A stretch of DNA of 64,000 bases from Bradyrhizobium mercantei (lineage in GTDB: Bacteria > Pseudomonadota > Alphaproteobacteria > Rhizobiales > Xanthobacteraceae): assembly GCF_001982635.1 (NCBI RefSeq), contig NZ_MKFI01000002.1:309964-373963 (forward strand), in the 5' to 3' direction. The position numbers and the translations under genes were made by a program. This document shows positions 34,892 to 48,014 of this stretch, in pieces; within the stretch, counting starts at the first letter, position 1, and each line of letters begins with the position of its first letter. The notes under the pieces were generated by a model that had not been told where the DNA came from, did no database searches, and saw nothing but the letters and a program-made list of their open reading frames with translations.

Positions 34892-35851
34892 ATGTCCAAC
34901 GATCCGCCACTTCAGCTCAAGCCGCGGCTCGCGATCTCGATCGACCAGGCGCAGGCCATCGTCAGCCGCGTCGGCCCTCGCACAGCGGTGCGCGACGTGA
35001 TCGAGCTGCGCGGCGGCGAGATCAGCACGATCCTCGAGATCGCGCTGGTGGACGCGCCTGGCTACATCCTCAAGGTCTATCCCGCGCAGCTGCAATGGAA
35101 AATGGCAAAGGAGGTCCACGTCCTCGGCCTCCTGCGCGACGTCGACATCCCCGTCCCCCGAATCCTCCTCGCTGACGACACAAGATCGACGATCGACCTC
35201 AGCTTCGTGCTGATGAGCAAGCTCGACGGCGTCGTACTCGGGCAGCGAGAGCCGGAGCTGGCCGATCAGGAGCTGTTTACGGTCTATGCCGCGATGGGCA
35301 CCGCGCTCCGCAGCTTCAATGACGTCACCCTCGACAGCTTCGGCTATATCGGCCCGAACGGGGTCTGGACGCCTCACGCCAATAACCGCGCCTACATGTC
35401 CGCGCAATTCGACCGCAAGCTGACTGAGTTCTGCACGCGCGGCGGGGACGAGGCGCTTGCCGCGCAACTGCGGGCCGGCATTGCCGCGCGCAGCCATCTG
35501 CTCGACGCAGTCCACACGCCGCGGCTGTGCCACTACGATCTCCACGCCGGAAACGTGCTGGTGAATCCCGAAGGAAGCCCGCAGCTCACCGGCATTGTCG
35601 ATTTCGAGAACTGCACCGCCGGAGATCCGCTGATGGATATCGCCAAGGCGCTCTACTATTTCACACCGAAGGACGCGCCGAAGCGTGACGGACTGCTCGC
35701 GGGCCACGGCACGCGCGAACGCCTCGACTGGGAGCCGACGATCGCGCTGTACCGGCTCGCCTGTACGCTCGAGCTCTGGTGCTGGTACGCCAAGATTGGA
35801 AAGATTGACGAGCTCCCCAAACTCACTACGGAGCTGGAGAGCGCCACGTGA
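34892..35851 (+). CDS. aminoglycoside-phosphotransferase-family kinase
   Basis: A 319-residue APH/choline-kinase-fold protein. The small lobe has an ATP-site lysine in APGYILKVYPAQLQWKM. The catalytic loop is LCHYDLHAGNVLVN (HxDxxxxN), and the metal-binding segment is GIVDFENCTAGDPLMDIAK. Such enzymes phosphorylate antibiotics, small alcohols or sugars; the substrate cannot be told. A truncated duplicate of its first 34 codons lies 1.7 kb upstream. Confidence 0.85.
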   Translation: MSNDPPLQLKPRLAISIDQAQAIVSRVGPRTAVRDVIELRGGEISTILEIALVDAPGYILKVYPAQLQWKMAKEVHVLGLLRDVDIPVPRILLADDTRSTIDLSFVLMSKLDGVVLGQREPELADQELFTVYAAMGTALRSFNDVTLDSFGYIGPNGVWTPHANNRAYMSAQFDRKLTEFCTRGGDEALAAQLRAGIAARSHLLDAVHTPRLCHYDLHAGNVLVNPEGSPQLTGIVDFENCTAGDPLMDIAKALYYFTPKDAPKRDGLLAGHGTRERLDWEPTIALYRLACTLELWCWYAKIGKIDELPKLTTELESAT

Positions 35852-36018
35852 ACGCGCCTGCCTGACGAGCATCGGATGCGGCCGAGGCCGGCCTGTGACA
35901 GGGCTATCGTCTGGAGGAACTCGAAGAGTCAAACAGAAATGCCGGCTTCCAGGTCAGAGCCTGACTCTTTTCGGCGGCCTCGATCGTCTTGGCTCTACAC
36001 AGACATGGGAGCCAACAA

Positions 36019-36777
36019 ATGAGCCTCGAGAATAAAGTCGCCGTCGTCACCGGAGGAAGCCGCGGTCTCGGCCTGGGCCTGGTTGAAGCGCTTGTCGCCG
36101 AACGGGCAAAAGTCACGGTCGTTGCACGCGGAACGGACTCGCTCAAGGCCGCCCACGACCGGCTCGGCGTCACGACGATCTCGGCGGATGTGACCGATCG
36201 CGCCGCCGCCAATCGCATCCTCTCCGAGATCAAGCCGGACATTCTGGCGCTCAATGCGGGCATCACGCCGCGGATGAGTCGACTGGATCAGTTGAGCTGG
36301 GAGGATTTCTCGGCAACCTGGGAAACCGACGTCAAAGCGGGTCTGTTCTGGCTTCAGGCAGCCCTCAATCTACCTTTGAAGCCGGGCAGCAGAGTGCTCG
36401 TCGGATCAAGCGGCGCCGCTGTCACGGGATCGCAGATGTCGGGCGGTTACGGCGGCTCCAAGCGAATGCTATGGTTCATGGCCAAGTATGCCGACGGCGT
36501 TTCGCAGGAATTGAATCTCGGCATCCGCTTTCAGGCCATCGTGCCGCGACAGATGATCCTGGGGACCGGAATCGGAGATGCCGCAGCCGGCGCCTATTCG
36601 GGATCGATGGGGATTACGCCCGAACAGTTTGTCGCGCGCTTCGGCGCCCCCATGCCTCCCCGGGAATTCGGTGATCTCGTGATCTCAATCTTGAAAGACC
36701 CGCAATACGCCGACGGCATCGTATTCGGCCTCAACGGAGACGCCGGCGTGACTATCATGGAGGGGGCGGCAGCTTGA
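36019..36777 (+). CDS. short-chain dehydrogenase/reductase
   Basis: A 252-residue SDR with the cofactor motif VTGGSRGLGLGLVEAL, the structural NAG in ALNAGITPR and the catalytic Tyr-x3-Lys in GGYGGSKRM. Ser in VLVGSSGAAV completes the triad. The start ATG at 36019 has GGGAG upstream; an in-frame ATG 30 bp earlier is less likely. The stop overlaps the start of the ECF sigma gene as TTGA, so the two are translationally coupled. Substrate unknown. Confidence 0.88.
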   Translation: MSLENKVAVVTGGSRGLGLGLVEALVAERAKVTVVARGTDSLKAAHDRLGVTTISADVTDRAAANRILSEIKPDILALNAGITPRMSRLDQLSWEDFSATWETDVKAGLFWLQAALNLPLKPGSRVLVGSSGAAVTGSQMSGGYGGSKRMLWFMAKYADGVSQELNLGIRFQAIVPRQMILGTGIGDAAAGAYSGSMGITPEQFVARFGAPMPPREFGDLVISILKDPQYADGIVFGLNGDAGVTIMEGAAA

Positions 36778-37694
36778 CCGGCGGCGAAGACCATTCGAGC
36801 ACCAATCGGTGGGCCGCGCTTCTCGCACTGGCCGAGGAACTGCGGCCCGAGCTTCATCGGTATTGTTCGCGTCTGGTGGGCTCGGTGATCGAGGGCGAGG
36901 ACGTCGTCCAGGACACCTTCGCCAAGGCCTTCGTCGCCATGGAAGCAATGGTCGAACTGCCCCAACTGCGCGCGTGGTTGTTTCGTATCGCTCACAACCG
37001 TGCCTTGGATGTCTTGCGCAGCAAGGCCATCCGCGCCGCCGAGCCGATCGAGGCAGCGTACAACGTGGTCGACGGAGCAAGCCCTGATCCCGTGGAGCAG
37101 TTGATGCATCAGGAAGCGGTGCGGACAGCGGTATCGCGCTTTGCGGAGCTCCCGATCCTGCAACGTAGCGTGATTATCCTGAAAGATGTCCTCGACGAGC
37201 CGCTCGCCGACATCGCCTCCCTGCTCGGTCTCACCATCGATTCCGTGAAGGCGCATCTTGCGCGGGGGCGTGCGCGTCTTCGCGAGATCAATGCAACCGC
37301 ATCCCCGCCGCCGGACGTCAGATCGCCCTCCGCAGCAGTGATGCGGTATGTCACCCTGTTCAACCAGCGGGATTGGGACGGGTTGCGCGCGATGCTGGCG
37401 GATGACGTGAAGCTCAATCAATCAGCTCACCCGGTCCGGATCGGACGGAATGACGTTGGGATGTTCTTCAGCATCTACGGAAAAATGGACCGGATGCGGC
37501 TGGCGCCCGCCTGGTTGGAGGGCCGGGAAGTCATTGCGGTGTTCGAGAGCGGCATCGAGACCAAGCCGAGCTACTTCATGTGGCTCGAGTGGCGCGGCGA
37601 CGAAATTACGTTCATCCGCGACTACAGGTACGTCCGCTACATCATGGCGGACGCGGAGCTCACCTTCTCGACCGACAGCGGAACGCACGCGTAA
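36774..37694 (+). CDS. ECF sigma factor with SnoaL-like C-terminal domain
   Basis: A 306-residue protein. Region 2 (~25-95) has GEDVVQDTFAKAFVA and LPQLRAWLFRIAHNRALDVL; region 4 (~125-180) has LPILQRSVIILKDVLDEPLA and TIDSVKAHLARGRARL. A ~120-residue SnoaL-like extension (VMRYVTLFNQRDWDGLRAML and following) resembles ECF41/ECF56-type sigmas that lack a separate anti-sigma factor and are controlled by this domain. Coupling to an oxidoreductase gene is typical of those groups. The start is TTG within the TTGA overlap. Confidence 0.88.
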   Translation: MTGGEDHSSTNRWAALLALAEELRPELHRYCSRLVGSVIEGEDVVQDTFAKAFVAMEAMVELPQLRAWLFRIAHNRALDVLRSKAIRAAEPIEAAYNVVDGASPDPVEQLMHQEAVRTAVSRFAELPILQRSVIILKDVLDEPLADIASLLGLTIDSVKAHLARGRARLREINATASPPPDVRSPSAAVMRYVTLFNQRDWDGLRAMLADDVKLNQSAHPVRIGRNDVGMFFSIYGKMDRMRLAPAWLEGREVIAVFESGIETKPSYFMWLEWRGDEITFIRDYRYVRYIMADAELTFSTDSGTHA

Positions 37695-37818
37695 CGAACG
37701 GCGCGTCCCGGTTAACGGTTGTTCGAAGAATGTATCCGCACCCTGATGCTCCGGGATGGAGCTTTCCGGCACATCCCGAAGCTCACTCGACTGAGGCCTG
37801 ATCAGATCAACGGCGGCG

Positions 37819-40548
<2,730 letters not shown>

Positions 40549-40761
40549 AGGGGAAATCCGGTCAGTTTTACTCGGGAATCATATAGCCCATCGGGGGCCT
40601 GATAACCACCCTTGCGCGGCTCCCGCAAGCCGTTTTTCCCTTCGTTTTTTCATGGACTTACTGGCGACATTGCAGGCTTGCGACGGGCCCGCCTCGCGCC
40701 AGCATTGCCGCCTTGCGAAGACGCCCTGGAACCGGCCCTCGCTGCGGTCTCGATTGCGCAT

Positions 40762-41160
40762 TTAGTGGCCGAAAATCACCGCATGCATGATCCGCCCGGG
40801 CATCAAGGTGAACAGCCCGGCGATGATAAGCGCGCCGAAGAAAATGCCGATCATCGTGAACTTGTGGCGGCGGACATTGTGGCTCCGCGCGGCCGTCACG
40901 CCGAGCACCAGCATCACCAGCGTGAAGATCGACAGCAGGTGAATCGGGCTCCACGGCCCAAGCAGGCGGATCTGATGGATCCAGAACGAGCTTCCGGCGA
41001 CCACCAGCATCAGGATCACCCAGATCCAGCCCAGCGTCCGGTGCGGCAGCGTGCCCTTGGGAGCGGCGAGCTGGATGGAGCCGAGCACGAAGGCGGCCAT
41101 CGCGGCGAAGGCATGGAGCGGGATCGCAGGCGCAGCGTCGAGCAATGGCGCGAGGCTCAT
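40762..41160 (-). CDS. DUF2306-like membrane protein
   Basis: A 132-residue inner-membrane protein from the ATG at 41160. It has four helices with conserved-looking polar groups: IPLHAFAAMAAFVLGSIQLA, LPHRTLGWIWVILMLVVAGS, IHLLSIFTLVMLVLGVTAAR and a His-containing HNVRRHKFTM loop. The buried histidines and the LHRTLG-type motif match DUF2306, sometimes suspected to bind heme or quinone. No experimental role known to me. A longer upstream start adds only shadow-like sequence. Confidence 0.7.
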   Translation of the reverse strand: MSLAPLLDAAPAIPLHAFAAMAAFVLGSIQLAAPKGTLPHRTLGWIWVILMLVVAGSSFWIHQIRLLGPWSPIHLLSIFTLVMLVLGVTAARSHNVRRHKFTMIGIFFGALIIAGLFTLMPGRIMHAVIFGH

Positions 41161-41414
41161 GATGGCGGCCCTTGAATTGAGCTGGCGGCCAGACATCGCT
41201 CGCCGCAGGCCAATGTAAATATCATTCACATCGACCTGTGTCAAAGTCAGGGGAACCCGCTCCCGCCGTCTCCAGCGATCAGAGAGCGAGCAAGCGATTA
41301 CCGAGTTATCCTCATAATTCACACGAAGATGTTGCCATCCTGCGCCAAAACGCCGCCCCGCGAAATGATCTTCACCGGACAGCCGCGCAGGGTCTCGGAA
41401 ATGCGACGTTCAGA

Positions 41415-41906
41415 TCAGAACGGGATGTCGTCGTCCATGTCGCTGTTGCGGCTGCCGCCGCCGGCGGCGACCGAACGGCGCGGCGCCGAGCTGACCGGAC
41501 CGGACGAGCCAAAATCGCTGCCGCCATCATCGGAGAAGCTGCCGCCTCCACCGCCGCGCCCGTCGAGCATGGTGAGGTTGGAGTTGAAGCCCTGCAGCAC
41601 GACCTCGGTCGAGTACTTCTCGACGCCGGACTGGTCGGTCCATTTGCGGGTCTGCAACTGACCCTCGATGTACACCTTGGCGCCCTTCTTCAGATACTGC
41701 TCGGCGACCTTGCAGAGGCCCTCGTTGAAGATCACGACGCGGTGCCACTCGGTCTTTTCCTTGCGCTCGCCGGTGCCCTTGTCGCGCCAGGTTTCCGAAG
41801 TTGCGATGGAAAGATTCGCGATCGGACGGCCGTCCTGCGTCCGCCGGATTTCCGGATCCTTGCCGAGGTTTCCAACCAGGATCACCTTGTTCACGCTTCC
41901 TGCCAT
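41415..41906 (-). CDS. ssb: single-stranded DNA-binding protein
   Basis: A 163-residue SSB. The OB-fold occupies ~1-110 ([55 protein letters not shown]). It is followed by a Gly/Ser linker and the acidic tip MDDDIPF that recruits partner proteins. The start at 41906 gives the canonical N-terminus. A GTTC-N7-GTTC box lies 169 bp upstream, consistent with SOS induction. Confidence 0.96.
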   Translation of the reverse strand: MAGSVNKVILVGNLGKDPEIRRTQDGRPIANLSIATSETWRDKGTGERKEKTEWHRVVIFNEGLCKVAEQYLKKGAKVYIEGQLQTRKWTDQSGVEKYSTEVVLQGFNSNLTMLDGRGGGGGSFSDDGGSDFGSSGPVSSAPRRSVAAGGGSRNSDMDDDIPF

Positions 41907-42351
41907 CGCATCTCTCCACTCAAAAACCGGGCGACCGGACATCGGCCGCCGCTCTCAACCTTCGCCACTTACCTTGCAGGCGCCGTGGATGACCCTATAC
42001 GCCGGCGCCGGCTTCCCGCCTTCGCCGTCGCGCGGTTATCCACGATAATCAGATATAGCACCGCGGCCGGAAATGTTCCAGTTTTGTTCGCCACAACCAG
42101 CCGTAGCGGCGGCCGATGGCCATGCAGCGGCAACCGATTTCGGCTCCGGTCCCCTGCCTGCTCAGCCGTCGTTGAAAAACCATCAACAAATCAATGGCTT
42201 GCAGCAGACACACTTCTTCCACGAGTGTGGCTTTTGGGAGACGGCGTTTCCGGTTGAATCAGCGTATAGCTACCACCCATGACGCGGGCGCTCGCGTCTG
42301 AGATCGCGCTTCGGGACCATTTGGAAGCCGATTGGGGAGCTGGAAGATTTG
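41907..42351. other. divergent promoter region, ssb and outer-membrane gene
   Basis: About 445 bp without a supportable gene. It holds the SOS box at 42075-42089 and probably the promoters of ssb (minus) and the outer-membrane barrel gene (plus). Confidence 0.5.
42075..42089 (-). promoter_or_regulatory. LexA (SOS) box upstream of ssb
   Basis: GTTC (42075-42078), seven bases, GTTC (42086-42089): the direct-repeat LexA site described for alphaproteobacteria. It lies 169-183 bp upstream of ssb, a gene in the SOS regulon of many bacteria. Confidence 0.65.
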
Positions 42352-43098
42352 ATGATGAAGAAGTTTTTGCTCGCTACGGTTGCTCTGATTGCATTTGCGG
42401 CTCCTGCTGCGGCCGCCGACCTCGCTGCCCGCCCCTACACCAAGGCGCCCCCGATGATCGCGGCCGTCTATGACTGGAGCGGCTTCTACATCGGCGCCAA
42501 CGGCGGCTGGGGTTCGAGCCACAATTGCTGGGACCAGGTTCCGGCCGGCATCTTCATTGGATCGGATGGTTGCCATGATGCAACCGGCGGCGTCGCCGGT
42601 GGCCAGATCGGCTACCGCTGGCAGGCTGGCGCCTGGGTGTTCGGCCTCGAAGCGCAGGGCGACTGGGCTGACCTGAAGGGCAGCAACAACAGCGCTCTGT
42701 TCCCGGGCTTCTTCACCAACCAGTCGAAGATCGACGCCTTCGGCCTGTTCACCGGCCAGATCGGTTACGCCGTCAACAACGTGCTGCTCTACGCCAAGGG
42801 CGGCGCCGCGCTGACCGACAACCGCTTCAACACCTACTTCACGCCGACCGGCGTGCTCGTCGGCAGCGCCAGCGACACCCGCTGGGGGGGCACCATCGGC
42901 GCCGGCATCGAAGTCGGCTTCGCGCCGAACTGGACCGCCGGCATCGAGTACGATCACCTGTTCATGCAGGACAAGACCTACAACCTCACCGCCCCCAACG
43001 GCGTGCTGTTCAGCAGCATCCGTGACCGCCAGGACGTCGACCTCGTCACCGTCCGCGTGAACTACAAGTGGGGTGGCCCGGTCGTTGCGCGCTACTGA
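42352..43098 (+). CDS. outer-membrane beta-barrel protein
   Basis: A 248-residue porin-like barrel of the Omp25/31 type. The signal peptide ends APAAAADLAARPY; the mature start DWSGFYIGANGGWGSS is the classic first strand. Amphipathic strands alternate with loops and end in an aromatic (VNYKWGGPVVARY). Start is ATG 42352 or 42355 (GGAAG upstream). These are abundant surface proteins in rhizobia. It has its own terminator. Paralogous to the gene at 43525 and to the remnant between them. Confidence 0.85.
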   Translation: MMKKFLLATVALIAFAAPAAAADLAARPYTKAPPMIAAVYDWSGFYIGANGGWGSSHNCWDQVPAGIFIGSDGCHDATGGVAGGQIGYRWQAGAWVFGLEAQGDWADLKGSNNSALFPGFFTNQSKIDAFGLFTGQIGYAVNNVLLYAKGGAALTDNRFNTYFTPTGVLVGSASDTRWGGTIGAGIEVGFAPNWTAGIEYDHLFMQDKTYNLTAPNGVLFSSIRDRQDVDLVTVRVNYKWGGPVVARY

Positions 43099-43126
43099 TC
43101 GCGCGAGCGAGATCTGATCCAGACGG

Positions 43127-43153
43127 AAGGCCGGCCTTGCGCCGGCCTTTTTG
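43127..43153 (+). terminator. intrinsic terminator of first barrel gene
   Basis: AAGGCCGGC/GCCGGCCTT, 9-bp stem with a 5-nt loop, followed by TTTG. Nearly identical to the terminators at 43336 and 44233. Confidence 0.85.
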
Positions 43154-43193
43154 TTTGTGCGGGGCGCAGCGCTCCGCAAGCTACACGCCCGCG

Positions 43194-43292
43194 ATCAACA
43201 ATCGCTCTGAGTGGAAGGACACTTTCCACACCGTCGAGCTCGGCATCAATTACCACTTCAATTCGCCGAGCCTCGTGTCGGTGAAATACTGA
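43194..43292 (+). pseudogene. C-terminal remnant of a third barrel gene
   Basis: An isolated 32-codon frame (INNRSEWKDTFHTVELGINY, then HFNSPSLVSVKY and stop) that reads as the last strands of an outer-membrane barrel. The ending GINYHF matches the GVNYHF of the gene at 43525. No start or upstream barrel sequence remains. It is followed by its own copy of the barrel-gene terminator. Confidence 0.75.
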
Positions 43293-43335
43293 GGCGTCGC
43301 CGCTCGCGCGCCGCGGCTATGCATCGAAAAACCAG

Positions 43336-43358
43336 AGCCGGCCTCGCGCCGGCTTTTT
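43336..43358 (+). terminator. terminator left behind the remnant
   Basis: AGCCGGC/GCCGGCT with loop CTCGC, followed by T5. Same design as the two flanking barrel-gene terminators. Confidence 0.75.
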
Positions 43359-43524
43359 CGTTGCGCGTGCGCACGCCGCAACAGGCCCTGTTTTCCGTGC
43401 ATTGTGGTTTCCCGGATACACAACTTCCAGCATTTCCCTGTAGAAGCACGTGCACGTCGCGCAACACTGCTGTGACACTCCCTTCAGACGTTTGAAGGGA
43501 CAACAAGAAAATGGGACTGGGTCT

Positions 43525-44190
43525 TTGAAAATCAGGAATGTTCTGCTGGCATCGGCCGGCATGTTTGCACTGAGCGCTTTTGCACCGGCCATGGCTGCCG
43601 ATATGGCGGCTCGCGCCCCCTACGTGAAGGCTCCGCCGCCGGCTGCGATCTACAACTGGACCGGCTTCTACATCGGCGGCTTCGGCGGCTATGCCAGCGA
43701 GGATTCCGGCAACCCGAAGATGGAAGGCGGCTTCGGCGGCGGCACCATCGGCTACAACTGGCAGGCCGGCAACATCGTGTACGGCCTCGAGGTCGACGCT
43801 GCCGGCGGTGACATCGACGCTTCGGCTTCCGCGCTGGGCATCACCGCCCGCAGCAAGATCGACTCCCTCGGCACCGTTCGCGGCCGCCTCGGCTTCGCCG
43901 TCGACAAGGTGCTGTTCTACGGCACCGGCGGCTACGCCTGGGCCAACAACGAGCTCAGCGTCACCGCGCTCGGCGTGACTGCCTCGCAGAGCAACTTCCA
44001 CTCCGGCTGGACCGTCGGCGCGGGCATCGAGGCGTTCATCGCCCCGCAGTGGTCGATCAAGGGCGAGTACCTGTATCGCAGCCTCGGCGGCGAGACCTAT
44101 TTCGGCATCCCGTCCGGCGACATCAACCTGCACACCGTGCAGTTCGGCGTGAACTATCACTTCGGCGGCCCGATCGTCGCCAAGTACTGA
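43525..44190 (+). CDS. outer-membrane beta-barrel protein, paralogue
   Basis: Starting at TTG 43525 it is 221 residues: signal peptide (KIRNVLLASAGMFALSAFAP, cleavage AMAAD), first strand YNWTGFYIGGFGGYASED, repeated amphipathic strands, and the end VQFGVNYHFGGPIVAKY with a terminal aromatic. Same Omp25/31-type family as the gene at 42352. No ATG gives a proper signal peptide, so the TTG start is inferred from sequence layout. A terminator follows. Confidence 0.82.
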   Translation: MKIRNVLLASAGMFALSAFAPAMAADMAARAPYVKAPPPAAIYNWTGFYIGGFGGYASEDSGNPKMEGGFGGGTIGYNWQAGNIVYGLEVDAAGGDIDASASALGITARSKIDSLGTVRGRLGFAVDKVLFYGTGGYAWANNELSVTALGVTASQSNFHSGWTVGAGIEAFIAPQWSIKGEYLYRSLGGETYFGIPSGDINLHTVQFGVNYHFGGPIVAKY

Positions 44191-44232
44191 GTTCAAGTAC
44201 TAAGCTGATCTGACACGCTCAGATCGCACGGA

Positions 44233-44258
44233 AAGGCCGGCCTCGCGCCGGCCTTTTT
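44233..44258 (+). terminator. intrinsic terminator of second barrel gene
   Basis: AAGGCCGGC/GCCGGCCTT-type stem with loop CTCGC, followed by T5GC. Confidence 0.88.
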
Positions 44259-44289
44259 GCGTAAGAGCGTTTTCGAGCGAAGTGGATCC

Positions 44290-44332
44290 CCGGAGCCCCG
44301 TTCCGATCCGGTCGGAACGGGAAAAGCTCCGG
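44290..44332. repeat. long nested hairpin upstream of uvrA
   Basis: CCGGAGC (44290-44296) pairs with GCTCCGG (44326-44332), and CCCGTTCCGA (44297-44306) with TCGGAACGGG (44312-44321). Together they give a 17-bp stem interrupted only by a 4-A bulge. It is preceded by GAGCGTTTTCGAGCGAAGTG, a start shared with a common Bradyrhizobium dispersed repeat. Confidence 0.6.
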
Positions 44333-44414
44333 AGGAACCCGTCCTGCTGACGGCTGCTGCCAACAGGCAAACTATCCGTTGATGGACGCTATTCAGCACT
44401 GGAAATTCCCGGCC

Positions 44415-44429
44415 GTTCTTCCTACGTTC
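44415..44429 (+). promoter_or_regulatory. LexA (SOS) box upstream of uvrA
   Basis: GTTC (44415-44418), N7, GTTC (44426-44429), ending 90 bp before the uvrA ATG at 44520. uvrA is a standard SOS gene. The box lying inside a longer open frame supports the downstream start. Confidence 0.75.
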
Positions 44430-44519
44430 CAGTCTTCACACCCCATCGGCGCAAGCTCCCGGCATCACCGGCGATGCGCGCCCAAAAAGGCGCCCGATCA
44501 TGCGCCCGGAACTGTCGCT

Positions 44520-47495
<2,976 letters not shown>

Positions 47496-47621
47496 GAATC
47501 GAACTGGGGAAAAACTAGACCACGGCTTCCACTCGCGAACAGTTCTCTGTATGTTCGGATTGTTGGGAATCGTTTCTTTTCTGTGACGACCTTCACAACG
47601 CCAATTGCTGGGACCGACTTA

Positions 47622-47696
47622 GCTGACGCGCGCAAGCGTGCCGGCTGCAAAGGTCGCCGACACAACACGTGCGTCATCGACGCAATGGTGTCGCCA
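47622..47696 (+). repeat. 75-bp direct repeat, copy 1
   Basis: Perfectly identical to 47913-47987. Within it CGCGC-GCAA-style pairing forms a 5-bp stem closed by a GCAA tetraloop. A second nested hairpin is CGACAC...GTGTCG enclosing TGCGTC-ATC-GACGCA. The repeat begins 126 bp after uvrA. Confidence 0.9.
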
Positions 47697-47715
47697 ACAA
47701 CGGGCGGAGGTGCCA

Positions 47716-48003
47716 ATGCCTACGGTGCTTAAATTAAAACGGGCTAAGCACATTTGTAACGAGGCCGGAAGCAGCGGGAGGCGGTATCAAAACACCACTC
47801 GTTCACTGTTTGTTCTTCTGGCAACTTTTGCCACGTGGACTTACTTTGGCGGGGCTGCGGCGGAGTTTCCCGGTGGGATTGCTCTTGAAGCAGAAGCGAC
47901 AGCGACAGTCGGGCTGACGCGCGCAAGCGTGCCGGCTGCAAAGGTCGCCGACACAACACGTGCGTCATCGACGCAATGGTGTCGCCACTTCCAGCAGGCT
48001 TAG
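47716..48003 (+). CDS. small protein overlapping repeat copy 2
   Basis: An ATG behind GGAGG (5-nt spacing) opens a 95-residue frame: a basic start (MPTVLKLKRAKHICNEAG), a hydrophobic stretch (SLFVLLATFATWTYFGGAAA), then a C-terminus encoded by the second 75-bp repeat. It ends 11 bp before the reverse-transcriptase ATG. The repeat copies are 291 bp (97 codons) apart, so both read in the same frame. Either a small accessory membrane protein or a chance frame in an RNA gene. Confidence 0.4.
   Translation: MPTVLKLKRAKHICNEAGSSGRRYQNTTRSLFVLLATFATWTYFGGAAAEFPGGIALEAEATATVGLTRASVPAAKVADTTRASSTQWCRHFQQA
47913..47987 (+). repeat. 75-bp direct repeat, copy 2
   Basis: Identical to copy 1 over all 75 bases. 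It ends 27 bp before the reverse-transcriptase ATG. The absence of any adenine-specific differences argues against a template/variable pair of a diversity-generating retroelement. Confidence 0.9.
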
Positions 48004-48014
48004 GAAGCACCGGA

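Larger units (their letters stand above)
47622..48014 (+). ncRNA. candidate structured RNA upstream of reverse transcriptase
   Basis: Two identical foldable 75-bp repeats plus a third hairpin (GTGCTTA at 47725-47731 with TAAGCAC at 47745-47751) occupy the 400 bp in front of the reverse-transcriptase start. Retrons and several defence-associated RTs have a structured RNA in just this position. The evidence is structural only, and the same region also holds a short open frame. Confidence 0.35.

Noticed and set aside
35890..35920. ECF-type promoter (TGTGACA...CGTC) before the SDR gene
   Set aside because: The two half-motifs are only 7 bp apart, not ~16, so this is likely chance.
47622..47987. 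75-bp repeats as template/variable repeats of a diversity-generating retroelement
   Set aside because: The copies are 100% identical with no adenine-specific changes, and no C-type lectin-like target gene is present.
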